DNA from: Bradyrhizobium betae | Lineage (GTDB): Bacteria > Pseudomonadota > Alphaproteobacteria > Rhizobiales > Xanthobacteraceae | Length of the DNA: 64,000 nucleotides | Direction of reading: 5' to 3' | Assembly: GCF_008932115.1 (NCBI RefSeq) | Contig: NZ_CP044543.1 | Location: forward strand, 2,108,001-2,172,000 | Notes under the pieces: model-generated | What the model saw: only the letters and a program-made list of their open reading frames with translations | Told to the model about the DNA's origin: nothing | Databases searched by the model: none | Shown here: piece after piece, positions 18,346 through 27,036 of the stretch | Layout of the letters: each line of letters starts with the position of its first letter | How positions within the stretch are numbered: the stretch's first letter is position 1 | Made by a program: the position numbers and the translations under genes

Positions 18346-19914
18346 ATGGCAAAATTCGATCTGAACGACTCCAGCGCTGTGGTGATCGTCGGCTCCGGTG
18401 CCGGCGGCGGCACGCTGGGCAACGAGCTCGCGCAGAAGGGCGTCAAGGTGGTCATCCTCGAGGCCGGGCCGCGCATCGAGAACCAGGACTTCGTCAACGA
18501 CGAGTGGGAGAGTTTTTCCCAGCTGGCCTGGACCGATGCCCGCACCACATCGGGCAACTGGCGTGTCGCGAAGGACTTTTCGGGTCTTCCGGCCTGGATC
18601 GTCAAGGCGGTCGGCGGCTCGACCACACACTGGGCCGGCGCGTCGCTGCGCTTCGACGAGCACGAGTTCAAGGTGAAGAGCACTTACGGCAACATTGCCG
18701 GCGCCAACCTGCTGGACTGGCCGGTGACGCTCGCGGAGATCGAGCCGTGGTACGCCAAGGCCGAGAACAAGATGGGCGTGACCCGCACCAACGGCATACC
18801 CGGACTTCCCGGCAACAATAACTTCAAGGTGCTGGAGGCCGGCGCGAAGAAGCTCGGCTACAAGACCGTGCACACCGGCAACATGGCGATCAACAGCCAG
18901 CCGCGCGACGGCCGCGGCGCCTGCCAGCAGATCGGATTCTGCTTCCAGGGCTGCAAATCCGGCGCGAAATGGTCGACGCTCTACACCGAGATCCCCAAGG
19001 GCGAGGCGACCGGCAATCTCGAGGTCCGTCCCGGCAGCATGGCGGTCAAGATCGAGCATGACGCCAGCGGCAAGGTCACCGGCGTGGTCTACGCCGACGA
19101 GACCGGGGCGATGCAGCGCCAGAAAGCACGCATCGTCGCGGTTGCCGGCAATTCGATCGAAAGCCCGCGGCTGCTGCTCAACAGCGCCTCGACCATGTTC
19201 CCCGACGGCCTCGGCAATTCATCCGGCCAGGTCGGCCGCAACTACATGCGGCACATGACCGGCAGCGTCTACGCCGTGTTCGAGAAATCGGTGCACATGT
19301 ATCGCGGCACCACCATGGCCGGCATCATCCGCGACGAGGCCGCCAACAACCCGAAGCGCGGCTTCGTCGGCGGCTACGAGATGGAGACGCTGTCGCTCGG
19401 ACTGCCCTTCATGGCGGCGTTCCTCAATCCCGGCGCCTGGGGCCGCCCGTTCACCGCAGCACTCGACGGTTATCCCAGGATGGCCGGCATGTGGCTGGTC
19501 GGCGAGGACATGCCGCAGGAGACCAATCGCATCACGCTCGATCCTGTCGTGAAGGACAAGTTCGGACAGCCGGTCGCGAGCGTGCACTACGACGATCATC
19601 CCAATGACATCGCGATGCGGGCACACGCCTACAAGCAGGGCGCGGCGGTCTATGACGCCGTCGGCGCCACCGTGACCTATCCCACGCCGCCTTATCCGAG
19701 CACGCACAATCTCGGCTCCAACCGGATGAGCGAGAAGCCGCGCGACGGTGTCGTCAACAAGTTCGGGCAGAGCCACGACGTCAAGAACCTGTTCGTCTCC
19801 GACGGCAGCCAGTTCACCAGCGGCGCGGCCTGCAACCCGACGCTGACCATCGTCGCGCTCGCGATCCGGCAGGCGGACTACATCGCCGGGGCGATGCAGA
19901 AGAAGGAGATTTGA
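18346..19914 (+). CDS. GMC-family FAD oxidoreductase, large subunit of a periplasmic dehydrogenase
   Basis: A 522-residue flavoprotein. The FAD-binding motif VIVGSGAGGGTLGNEL is near residue 14. The GMC C-terminal signature includes HNLGSNRMS and, near the end, FVSDGSQFTSGAACNPTLTI. It has no signal of its own, consistent with co-export on the preceding Tat subunit. Cysteines C193, C199 and C203 (ACQQIGFCFQGC) resemble the iron-sulfur-binding region of FAD-dependent glucose/gluconate dehydrogenases. With the cytochrome c upstream this gives a complete electron path. Substrate is not readable from sequence. Confidence 0.87.
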   Translation: MAKFDLNDSSAVVIVGSGAGGGTLGNELAQKGVKVVILEAGPRIENQDFVNDEWESFSQLAWTDARTTSGNWRVAKDFSGLPAWIVKAVGGSTTHWAGASLRFDEHEFKVKSTYGNIAGANLLDWPVTLAEIEPWYAKAENKMGVTRTNGIPGLPGNNNFKVLEAGAKKLGYKTVHTGNMAINSQPRDGRGACQQIGFCFQGCKSGAKWSTLYTEIPKGEATGNLEVRPGSMAVKIEHDASGKVTGVVYADETGAMQRQKARIVAVAGNSIESPRLLLNSASTMFPDGLGNSSGQVGRNYMRHMTGSVYAVFEKSVHMYRGTTMAGIIRDEAANNPKRGFVGGYEMETLSLGLPFMAAFLNPGAWGRPFTAALDGYPRMAGMWLVGEDMPQETNRITLDPVVKDKFGQPVASVHYDDHPNDIAMRAHAYKQGAAVYDAVGATVTYPTPPYPSTHNLGSNRMSEKPRDGVVNKFGQSHDVKNLFVSDGSQFTSGAACNPTLTIVALAIRQADYIAGAMQKKEI

Positions 19915-19943
19915 GGGGGAGATAGGAAAACCGCTCTCTCCTC

Positions 19944-20060
19944 CGTCATTGCGAGCGAAGCGAAGCAATCCAGACTGCCGACGCGGAAAGATTCTGGATT
20001 GCTTCGTCGCACCAGCGCAAAATTGCTTCGCAATTTTGTCGCGGGCTCCTCGCAATGACA
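19944..20060. repeat. Palindromic repeat (GTCATTGCGAGCG family)
   Basis: The arms are CGTCATTGCGAGCGAAGC at the left and TCGCAATGAC at the right, with inner arms AGCAATCCAGA / TCTGGATTGCT and a small hairpin AAATTGCTTCGCAATTT. It fills most of the gap between the GMC gene and the convergent RHH gene. Confidence 0.85.
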
Positions 20061-20066
20061 GCGGGG

Positions 20067-20375
20067 CTACTCGGCCGCATCGAGGATGGGCGCCTTGAAC
20101 TCCTGCACCGACGCCATCGTCTTCGAGCGATAGATCAGGCAGGAGCACCTCAGCAGCGAGGCGAAATTGTTGACCTCGCCGTGATGGTCGAGCACCTCGG
20201 TGTAGAGCGTGGTCAGGAACTTGCCGACACTCATGTTCTCCTTGGCCGCGATCTCCTCCAGCGTGTCCCAGAACGCCATTTCCAGCCGGATCGACGTGCA
20301 GTGTCCGCCGATCCGCAAGGATCTGGTCTGGGATTCGTAGTCGCGTTGGGGCTGATGCGCGAAGAGATGGCACAT
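20067..20375 (-). CDS. Ribbon-helix-helix domain protein
   Basis: A 102-residue protein. The middle part (HCTSIRLEMAFWDTLEEIAAKENMSVGKFLTTLYTEVL) matches the single RHH fold of small DNA-binding regulators: a basic strand, a helix, a turn at NMSVGKF and a second helix. The tail SLLRCSCLIYRSK is typical of the aryl-sulfate-sulfotransferase-associated/Ryd-like RHH group often seen alone in this order of bacteria. It is transcribed alone and convergent with the GMC operon. Target unknown. Confidence 0.78.
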   Translation of the reverse strand: MCHLFAHQPQRDYESQTRSLRIGGHCTSIRLEMAFWDTLEEIAAKENMSVGKFLTTLYTEVLDHHGEVNNFASLLRCSCLIYRSKTMASVQEFKAPILDAAE

Positions 20376-20614
20376 GGCGTCCTCCCGTCCTGTTGCCGTT
20401 TTTTCACAATGCTACACCGCAGCCCGGCAGCTCACAATCGGGACGGTAACCCGAGATTGGCCTGCCCCCGATGCACGATTTTCTCGAACGTCCAATGTCT
20501 TCAATGCGATAGGCATCCCTTCTCCCCAGGGCGCCACACGGCTGTTGCCCAGCACATGCTTTTGACGCAACACGGGCTAGAATAGCGTCATCAGCGAATC
20601 CAAATCGTAAGCCC

Positions 20615-22426
20615 ATGCCCGTCCGCCAATTGCCAGAGCAAATCGTCAACCGCATCGCCGCCGGCGAGGTGGTCGAGCGTCCGGCGAGCGTGGTCAAGGA
20701 ACTGGTCGAGAACGCCATCGATGCCGGGGCGAGCCGGATCGACGTCTTCACCGACGGTGGCGGGCGGCGCCGGATCGGCATCACCGACGACGGCAGCGGC
20801 ATGACCGCGAAGGACCTCGCGCTCGCGGTCGAACGCCATGCCACCTCCAAACTCGACGACGAGGACCTGCTCCAGATCCGCACCCTCGGGTTCCGCGGCG
20901 AGGCGCTGCCCTCGATCGGCTCCGTGGCGCGGCTCTCGATCACGACGCGGCATGCCAGCGAGCCGCATGCCTGGGCGCTTAGCGTCGAGGGCGGCGAGAA
21001 ATCGGAGATCATGCCGGCGGCGCTGGCCCATGGCACCCGCGTCGAGGTCAACGATCTCTTCTATGCGACGCCGGCGCGGCTGAAATTCCTGAAGACCGAC
21101 CGCACCGAGGCGGAAGCGATCCGTGAGGTGGTGCGGCGCCTCGCCATGGCGCGGCCGGACGTCGCCTTCACGCTGGCCGGCGAGGAGCGCGCGCCGGTGA
21201 CCTGGGCCGCGGCGCTACCCGGCGCCGCCGGGCGGCTGACACGGCTCGGCGACATCCTCGGCGCGGAATTCCGCAGCCACGCCATCGAGGTCCATGCCGA
21301 GCGCGAGGGCGTCGTGGTCGCCGGCTATGCCGCAGCGCCGGCGCTGACCAAGGCGAATGCGCTCGGGCAATATCTCTTCGTCAACGGCCGTCCGGTGCGC
21401 GACAAGCTGATCCTGGGGGCGGTGCGCGGGGCCTATGCCGACTATCTGCCGCGCGACCGCCATCCGGTGCTGGCGCTGTTCGTCACGCTCGATCCGCGCG
21501 AGGTCGATGCCAACGTGCATCCAGCCAAGACCGAGGTGCGCTTCCGCAACGCCGGCCTCGTCCGTGCGCTGATCGTGCACGGCTTGAAGGAGGCGCTCGC
21601 GCGCGAAGGTCGGCGCACCGCTGCCAACAGCGGCGAGAGCGCATTGTCCTCGTTCCGGCCCGCCTTCACGCCGCGCCCGGCAAGCTGGGACTGGCGGGCT
21701 TCGCCATCCGCCCCGGTCGCACCGATGCCGACATTCGACGGATCGGCCGCACCCGCCTTTGCCGAGCGCGCGCAGGCTGCGTTCGATGTCGGCGCGCCCA
21801 GTGCCGACATCAGGTTCGAGACGCAGCCGGTGACGGACCTCGTCGACCGTCCGCTCGGCGCCGCGCGCACCCAGATCCACGAGACCTACATCGTCTCGCA
21901 AACCCGCGACGGCCTGATCATCGTCGACCAGCATGCCGCGCATGAGCGCATCGTCTACGAGCGGCTGAAGGCGTCGCTGGCCGCTAACGGCGTGCAGCGG
22001 CAGATCCTCTTGATCCCCGAGATCGTCGAGATGGACGAGGCCACGGTCGAGCGCCTGCTGGAACGCAGCGAGGAACTGGCGTCGTTTGGCCTTGCCATCG
22101 AATCCTTCGGCCCCGGTGCGGTCGCGGTGCGCGAAACGCCGTCGCTGCTGGGCAAGACCAATGCGGGCGGGCTGCTCCGCGATCTCTCCGAGCACATGGC
22201 CGAATGGGACGAGGCGCTGCCGCTGGAGCGCCGCCTGATGCACGTCGCGGCGACCATGGCCTGCCACGGCTCGGTGCGCGCCGGCCGCAGGCTGCGGCCC
22301 GAGGAGATGAACGCGCTGCTCCGCGAGATGGAGGAGACGCCCAACTCCGGCCAGTGCAATCACGGCCGGCCGACCTATGTCGAGCTGAAGCTGTCCGATG
22401 TGGAGAAGCTGTTCGGGCGGCGGTAG
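20615..22426 (+). CDS. mutL: DNA mismatch repair protein MutL
   Basis: A 603-residue GHKL ATPase. The ATP-binding motifs are all present near the N-terminus: ELVENAIDAGA, DDGSGM, and GFRGEALPSI. The transducer domain follows to about residue 330, then a Pro/Ala linker of about 90 residues, and the C-terminal dimerisation domain (HETYIVSQTRDGLIIVDQHAAHERIVYE onward). Late motifs include ATMACHGSVRAGRRL and PNSGQCNHGRPT, which in MutL homologues are near the metal-dependent endonuclease site. It couples MutS mismatch recognition to repair. Confidence 0.97.
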   Translation: MPVRQLPEQIVNRIAAGEVVERPASVVKELVENAIDAGASRIDVFTDGGGRRRIGITDDGSGMTAKDLALAVERHATSKLDDEDLLQIRTLGFRGEALPSIGSVARLSITTRHASEPHAWALSVEGGEKSEIMPAALAHGTRVEVNDLFYATPARLKFLKTDRTEAEAIREVVRRLAMARPDVAFTLAGEERAPVTWAAALPGAAGRLTRLGDILGAEFRSHAIEVHAEREGVVVAGYAAAPALTKANALGQYLFVNGRPVRDKLILGAVRGAYADYLPRDRHPVLALFVTLDPREVDANVHPAKTEVRFRNAGLVRALIVHGLKEALAREGRRTAANSGESALSSFRPAFTPRPASWDWRASPSAPVAPMPTFDGSAAPAFAERAQAAFDVGAPSADIRFETQPVTDLVDRPLGAARTQIHETYIVSQTRDGLIIVDQHAAHERIVYERLKASLAANGVQRQILLIPEIVEMDEATVERLLERSEELASFGLAIESFGPGAVAVRETPSLLGKTNAGGLLRDLSEHMAEWDEALPLERRLMHVAATMACHGSVRAGRRLRPEEMNALLREMEETPNSGQCNHGRPTYVELKLSDVEKLFGRR

Positions 22427-22436
22427 TTTCGGTCGC

Positions 22437-22521
22437 GTAGGATGGGTAGAGCGAAGCGAAACCCATCAATTCCAGCCACGCGGTGAGACGATGGGTTTCG
22501 CTTCGCTCTACCCATCCTACG
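22437..22521. repeat. Palindromic repeat (GTAGGATGGGTAGAGC family)
   Basis: Near-perfect arms, GTAGGATGGGTAGAGCGAAG and CTTCGCTCTACCCATCCTAC, enclose a short centre; extended with GCGAAACCCATC on both sides the stem exceeds 30 bp. It lies between convergent mutL and rsmD, and its last bases form the rsmD stop codon. Confidence 0.9.
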
Positions 22522-23071
22522 GCCTCTTCAAAAACACAAATTCCGTGTCGTCGTACGCGCGCCGCTCCAATTCCTCGAAGCCATCCGGCGTCGCGAACTG
22601 CGCAGCCTTTGCTTCCTCGACAACGAGCAGCGCACCCGGCGTCAGCCAGCCGCCGTCGCGCAAGCTTGCGAGCGCCTTATCCGCAAGACCCTTGCCATAG
22701 GGCGGATCGAGAAACACCAGCGAGAACGGCTCGACGGGATGCGCCGGTCCGAGATCGGCCGCATCGCGGCGATAGACTTTCGTCACCCCGCCAAGGCCAA
22801 GCGACTCGACATTGTTACGCAAAAGAGCGCGCGCCTCCGCGCCGTTGTCGACGAACAGCACGAACTTCGCCCCGCGCGAGGATGCCTCGATGCCGAGCGC
22901 GCCGGTGCCGGCGAAGAGATCGAGCACGCGCGCGTCCTGGATCGGATCCTCATAGGCGTGCACGAGGATGTTGAACACGGACTCGCGCAGGCGGTCCGCC
23001 GTGGGGCGGATGTCGCGCGAGGACGGTGAGGCCAGATTGCGCCCCTTCAAGCGACCGCCGACGACGCGCAA
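22517..23071 (-). CDS. rsmD: 16S rRNA (guanine966-N2)-methyltransferase RsmD
   Basis: A 184-residue SAM methyltransferase that modifies G966 of 16S rRNA. The start MRVVGGRLKGRNL, the RPTADRLRESVFNIL segment, the SAM loop VLDLFAGTGALGIEA and the catalytic DPPY (D122-Y125) are all diagnostic. Length is normal. It lies two bases downstream of the pseudouridine synthase, so the two RNA-modification genes are co-transcribed. The stop codon TAG is supplied by the adjoining palindromic repeat, so the very last residues may have been set by the repeat insertion. Confidence 0.95.
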   Translation of the reverse strand: MRVVGGRLKGRNLASPSSRDIRPTADRLRESVFNILVHAYEDPIQDARVLDLFAGTGALGIEASSRGAKFVLFVDNGAEARALLRNNVESLGLGGVTKVYRRDAADLGPAHPVEPFSLVFLDPPYGKGLADKALASLRDGGWLTPGALLVVEEAKAAQFATPDGFEELERRAYDDTEFVFLKRP

Positions 23072-23073
23072 CC

Positions 23074-25197
23074 CTAGTCCTCCTTCGGCGTCAGGTCGCG
23101 CTTGCCGTGATAGCCGCGCTTGGGACGGCGCGGCGGACCGTAGCCGCTCGCCTCGGCCTCGTTGCGCTCGCGCGCTTCCTCGCTGCCGGTGCGCTGCACC
23201 AGCACGCGGCGGCCTTTGCGATCGTTGATCACGTCGCGCTTGCTGGCGGGCTTCTTCTCGCGCGGTGCGCCATCTTCGCCAGTCGAGGCAGACTTCTGCG
23301 GCACGTCGAACTGCGCACCCGACTTCTCGATGATCTTGTCGCCGAGCTGGTCACGCAGCACGCGGGACTTGATCTCCTCGACCTGACCCTCGGGGACCTC
23401 GCCGAGCTGGAACGGGCCGTAGGAGACGCGGATCAGCCGGTTCACCTCGAGCCCGAGATGGGCGCAGACGTTGCGAACTTCGCGATTCTTGCCTTCGCGG
23501 ATCGCGAACACCAGCCAGACATTGGCGCCCTGGTCGCGCTCCAGCGTCGCGTCGATCGGGCCATATTTGACGCCCTCGATCTCGACGCCGTTCTTGAGCT
23601 CGTCGAGCTGCGCCTGGGTGACGTCGCCATGGGCGCGGACGCGATAGCGGCGCAGCCAGCCGGTGTCGGGCAATTCGAGCGTGCGCGCGAGGCCGCCGTC
23701 ATTGGTGAGCAGCAGCAGGCCTTCGGTGTTGAAGTCGAGCCGGCCGACCGAGATCAGACGCGGCAGGCCTTCGGGCAGATTGTCGAACACGGTCGGACGC
23801 CCTTCCGGGTCGTCATGCGTCGTCATCAGGCCGCGCGGCTTGTGGTAGAGAAACAACCGGGTGCGCTCGCGCTCCGGCAACGGCTTGCCATCGATGGTGA
23901 CGACATCGTTCGGCGTGATGTCGAGCGCCGGCGAGTTGATGACGCGGCCGTTGACGGTGACGCGGCCCTGCGTGACCATCTCTTCGGCATCGCGCCGCGA
24001 GGCGAGACCCGCGCGCGACAGCACCTTGGCGATGCGCTCGCCGGCCTTCTTCGGCTTCGGTTCTTCTTCCCGGCGCGGACGCCGATCGAAATCACGATCG
24101 CGCTCGCGATAGGCGCCGCGGCCGCCGAACGCGGGACGCTTCTCGAATATCCGGCTCTCATCCTCGTTTTCACGGCGCGGACGATCGCCAAAGCCACCTT
24201 CGTTGCGCGGATGCTCGTGCCAGTCGGAACGCCCCTCGGAGCGCTCGCGCGGCCGGCTGAATTTCGGACGGTCGCCACCGCGGTCACCTTCGCCGTCGCG
24301 ACGGGGCCGATCGAACTTGGGACGGTCGTCGCGGGGACGATCGAATTTGGGACGATCGAATTTCGGACGCTCGCGGAACGGACGAGCGCCCGAGGGGCGA
24401 TCGTCGCGCGAACGCTGGAAACGCGGCCGGTCCTCGCCGCCTTCGCGCTTTTGCCAGGGCTTGTCCCCGCCGCGGTCACGACCGCCGAAATCCTTGCCAA
24501 ATTCCTTGCGCGGCCCGCGATCCGGTGCGCCGCGCGAAAACTTTCGCTCGCCGTCGAACTTGCGCTCCGGACGGTCGCCACGCGGCGCGCGATCACCGCG
24601 ATCGAAATTCGGGCGATCTCCACGCGGCTTGAAACTGCGCTCGCCATGATCTTCGCGCGGCCCGCGATCGGGTGCGCCCCGCGAGAACTTCCGCTCGCCG
24701 TCGAACTTGCGTTCCGGGCGGTCGCCGCGCGGCGCATAGGGCTTCTTGTCGCCGAACTTTCTGTCACCGGTCCGGCCGGCTGGGCGGGAATCATCACGGT
24801 CCCGGCGCGGCGGACGGCCGTCACGGCCGTAGGACGGACGATCACCGCGCGGCTTGAACGGCCGCTTCTCGCCATCGCGCGAGGAGCGATCCGAAAACGG
24901 GCGGTCGCCACGCGGCTTGAAGCTGCGCTCGCCGCGATCCTCGCGGGGACGGTCGTCGCGCTTGAATTTCGGCCGGTCGCCGAAGTCGCGGCGCGGGGCA
25001 TCGCCGTCCGCGCGAGGGCGGAACGGACGGCTGTCGCGGTCGCCACGGGGCGGACGGGCGTCGCCCCGGCCTTCGCCGCGCTTGGCGAATTTCTTCTCGG
25101 GACCACGCGGCTTGCCGGAGCGGCCCTTGGGCGGGCCTCCCCTGGACGGGCCTCGCCGGCCGCGGGAATCGTTGTCTTTGTCGCTGTCGCGAGGCAT
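23074..25197 (-). CDS. RluB/RsuA-family pseudouridine synthase with long disordered Arg/Asp-rich N-terminal region
   Basis: A 707-residue protein, more than twice the family norm. Roughly the first 340 residues are low-complexity, dominated by Arg, Asp, Gly, Lys, Phe and Pro, with recurring short units such as RPKFDRP, RGDRPERKFDGERKF and SRGAPDRGPR. The folded part follows: an S4 RNA-binding domain (ERIAKVLSRAGLASRRDAE) and a pseudouridine synthase core with catalytic Asp in GRLDFNTEGLLLLTNDG. A basic tail of about 80 residues ends it. I use the ATG; a GTG four codons earlier is possible. It isomerises uridine in large-subunit rRNA by family analogy. rsmD follows at two bases. Confidence 0.87.
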   Translation of the reverse strand: MPRDSDKDNDSRGRRGPSRGGPPKGRSGKPRGPEKKFAKRGEGRGDARPPRGDRDSRPFRPRADGDAPRRDFGDRPKFKRDDRPREDRGERSFKPRGDRPFSDRSSRDGEKRPFKPRGDRPSYGRDGRPPRRDRDDSRPAGRTGDRKFGDKKPYAPRGDRPERKFDGERKFSRGAPDRGPREDHGERSFKPRGDRPNFDRGDRAPRGDRPERKFDGERKFSRGAPDRGPRKEFGKDFGGRDRGGDKPWQKREGGEDRPRFQRSRDDRPSGARPFRERPKFDRPKFDRPRDDRPKFDRPRRDGEGDRGGDRPKFSRPRERSEGRSDWHEHPRNEGGFGDRPRRENEDESRIFEKRPAFGGRGAYRERDRDFDRRPRREEEPKPKKAGERIAKVLSRAGLASRRDAEEMVTQGRVTVNGRVINSPALDITPNDVVTIDGKPLPERERTRLFLYHKPRGLMTTHDDPEGRPTVFDNLPEGLPRLISVGRLDFNTEGLLLLTNDGGLARTLELPDTGWLRRYRVRAHGDVTQAQLDELKNGVEIEGVKYGPIDATLERDQGANVWLVFAIREGKNREVRNVCAHLGLEVNRLIRVSYGPFQLGEVPEGQVEEIKSRVLRDQLGDKIIEKSGAQFDVPQKSASTGEDGAPREKKPASKRDVINDRKGRRVLVQRTGSEEARERNEAEASGYGPPRRPKRGYHGKRDLTPKED

Positions 25198-25316
25198 GAA
25201 TGATCTCACTCAGGGGGTGGCCGGAAAGCATTGCGCGCGCTCATTGCGAGCCGCATGCTCAGGCAAATTCGATAAGCACTTCTGCTGAAGGCGCAGCTAC
25301 TAGCAGGTTTCTTCGG

Positions 25317-25775
25317 ATGATACGAGGCTTGAAAGCCCCCTCTTTCATGGATTTGGCGCTCAAAACGGCCGAAAATGCCGGAAAGGCGGGCGAAGTCCCG
25401 ATCGGATGCGTGGTGGTCCGCAATTACGAGGTCATCGCCACCGCCGCCAACCGGACGCTGACCGACCATGACCCCACGGGCCATGCCGAGATCATTGCGC
25501 TACGCGAAGCCGCCAAAAAGATCGGCAGCGAGCGCCTGGTCGACTGCGACCTCTACGTGACGCTGGAGCCATGCACCATGTGTGCGGGCGCGATCTCCTT
25601 TGCAAGGGTGAGGCGGCTCTATTACGGCGCGGCCGACCCCAAGGGCGGCGCGGTGGAGTCGGGCGTGCGGTTCTTCACCTCGCCGACCTGCCATCACGTC
25701 CCCGATGTCTATTCCGGGGTCGGCGAGAGCGAGGCGGCGCGGCTGCTGCGGGAGTTCTTTCGGGAGCGGCGCTGA
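25317..25775 (+). CDS. tadA: tRNA-specific adenosine deaminase TadA
   Basis: A 152-residue cytidine-deaminase-fold enzyme that converts wobble A34 to inosine in tRNA-Arg(ACG). The zinc/catalytic residues are H56 and E58 in GHAEIIAL and C86/C89 in EPCTMCAGAI. The ARVRRLYYGAADPKGGAVESG segment is typical TadA. Starts at residue 1 (used here) or the later Met11 are both possible; longer readings extend into non-coding sequence. It is transcribed divergently from the pseudouridine synthase gene with about 120 bases between them. Confidence 0.92.
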   Translation: MIRGLKAPSFMDLALKTAENAGKAGEVPIGCVVVRNYEVIATAANRTLTDHDPTGHAEIIALREAAKKIGSERLVDCDLYVTLEPCTMCAGAISFARVRRLYYGAADPKGGAVESGVRFFTSPTCHHVPDVYSGVGESEAARLLREFFRERR

Positions 25776-25791
25776 CGGCTCCGCACTGCGC

Positions 25792-25894
25792 TGTCATGCC
25801 CCGGCTTGACCGGGGCATCCAGTACACCGGCTTCCCGGATCAATCACTGCCGTCTCGGCGTACTGGATCGCCCGGTCAAGCCGGGCGATGACAG
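25792..25894. repeat. Palindromic repeat (TGTCATGCCCCGGC family)
   Basis: The left half carries TGTCATGCCCCGGCTTGACC and the right half CCCGGTCAAGCCGGGCGATGACA, with GGCATCCAGTAC / GTACTGGATCG further in. It occupies the gap between tadA and the convergent dehalogenase gene. Confidence 0.85.
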
Positions 25895-25921
25895 TTGAGT
25901 GTGCGGCGTGAGCATCGCAAC

Positions 25922-26827
25922 TCAGCCTGCCAGGAAAAACTCGCGCAGCGCCTTCGCGGTGACGTCGGGGTTTTCCTCGGTGAGGAAATGGCCGGAGTCC
26001 ACCGGCATGCCCTCCACGTTCGTCGCCCATTGCTTCCAGGTATCGAGCGGCGTCGCGGCGGCTTGCGCGATGCCGGCGCTGCCCCAGAGGGCCAGCATCG
26101 GCACGGTGATCTTCTTGCCGGCTTCGAAATCGGCCTTGTCGAGGTCGTAGTCGAAATACGCGCCCGCGCGGTAGTCCTCGCACATCGCGTGCACGCGGGC
26201 AGGGTCGCGGAACGGGGCGATGTAGTGCTCGAGCGCGCGCTTGTCGATCGCGTCCAGCGTCTTCGACTTGGTCTGGCTCGCCATCTTGAAGCGCAGGAAG
26301 AACTCGCCGTTGCTGGATATCAATGTCTCCGGCAGCGGGGCGGGCTGGGCGAGAAACGTCCAGTGCCAGATCTTCAGCGCGTAGGCGCGGTTCATCCGCT
26401 CCCAGTAATTGTAGGTCGGCAGGATATCGAGCACGGCGAGCTTCGACAGCCGGCCGGGATGATCGAGCGCGAGGCGGTACGACACGCGGCCGCCGCGGTC
26501 GTGGCCGGCGAGCGCGAAGTGGACGTGGCCGAGCTGCTCCATCGCCTCGACCATCGCTTTGGCCATCGCGCGCTTGCTGTAGGGGATGTGCAGCGCGTCG
26601 CTCTCGGGCATGTCGGACCAGCCATAGCCCGGCAGGTCGGCGATGATCAGCGTGAACCTGTCGGCGAGCTCAGGCGCGACGCGGTGCCACATCACGTTGG
26701 TCTCGGAGAAGCCGTGCAGCAGCAGCAGCGGCGGGCCGCTGCCGCCGACGCGGGCGAAGATGCGGCCGAAGGAGGTGTTGATCCATTCGGAGGCGAAGCC
26801 GGGATAGAGGTCGGCGAGATCGGACAT
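25922..26827 (-). CDS. Probable fluoroacetate dehalogenase (alpha/beta hydrolase)
   Basis: A 301-residue alpha/beta hydrolase very like the structurally known fluoroacetate dehalogenase of Rhodopseudomonas palustris (RPA1163). Read from the ATG with AGGA eight bases upstream, every residue I recall as functional falls at the same number: nucleophile D110, carboxylate-binding R111 and R114, D134, halide-binding H155, W156 and Y219, and H280. The start [11 protein letters not shown] also matches. It would hydrolyse haloacetates to glycolate in the cytoplasm, possibly cleaving C-F bonds. It is a single-gene unit; no transporter or regulator is next to it. Chloro- versus fluoro-preference needs assay. 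Confidence 0.85.
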   Translation of the reverse strand: MSDLADLYPGFASEWINTSFGRIFARVGGSGPPLLLLHGFSETNVMWHRVAPELADRFTLIIADLPGYGWSDMPESDALHIPYSKRAMAKAMVEAMEQLGHVHFALAGHDRGGRVSYRLALDHPGRLSKLAVLDILPTYNYWERMNRAYALKIWHWTFLAQPAPLPETLISSNGEFFLRFKMASQTKSKTLDAIDKRALEHYIAPFRDPARVHAMCEDYRAGAYFDYDLDKADFEAGKKITVPMLALWGSAGIAQAAATPLDTWKQWATNVEGMPVDSGHFLTEENPDVTAKALREFFLAG

Positions 26828-27036
26828 CTTCTGCATCCTTTTGCGTCAACCCGTTTTAGGCCAACCTTGGGGGCCTCGAACAAAGAGTTCGAAAACAACC
26901 CCATGCACGGTACCGGTATTATCAGAGGGGTCGCCAACCCCAACAACCAATTGTGCATTTGAGGGATGTCGGGAGAGCTCCGCCGTCTCGCCAATCCCTC
27001 ACCGGCGCCCTGCCCGTGCCGTCCGGAATGACAAGC

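Noticed and set aside
23026..25203. 725-codon plus-strand open frame opposite the pseudouridine synthase
   Set aside because: It is the complement of the Arg/Asp-rich coding repeats in a high-GC genome; it has no start signal or recognisable domain, and the minus-strand frame has clear S4 and synthase motifs.
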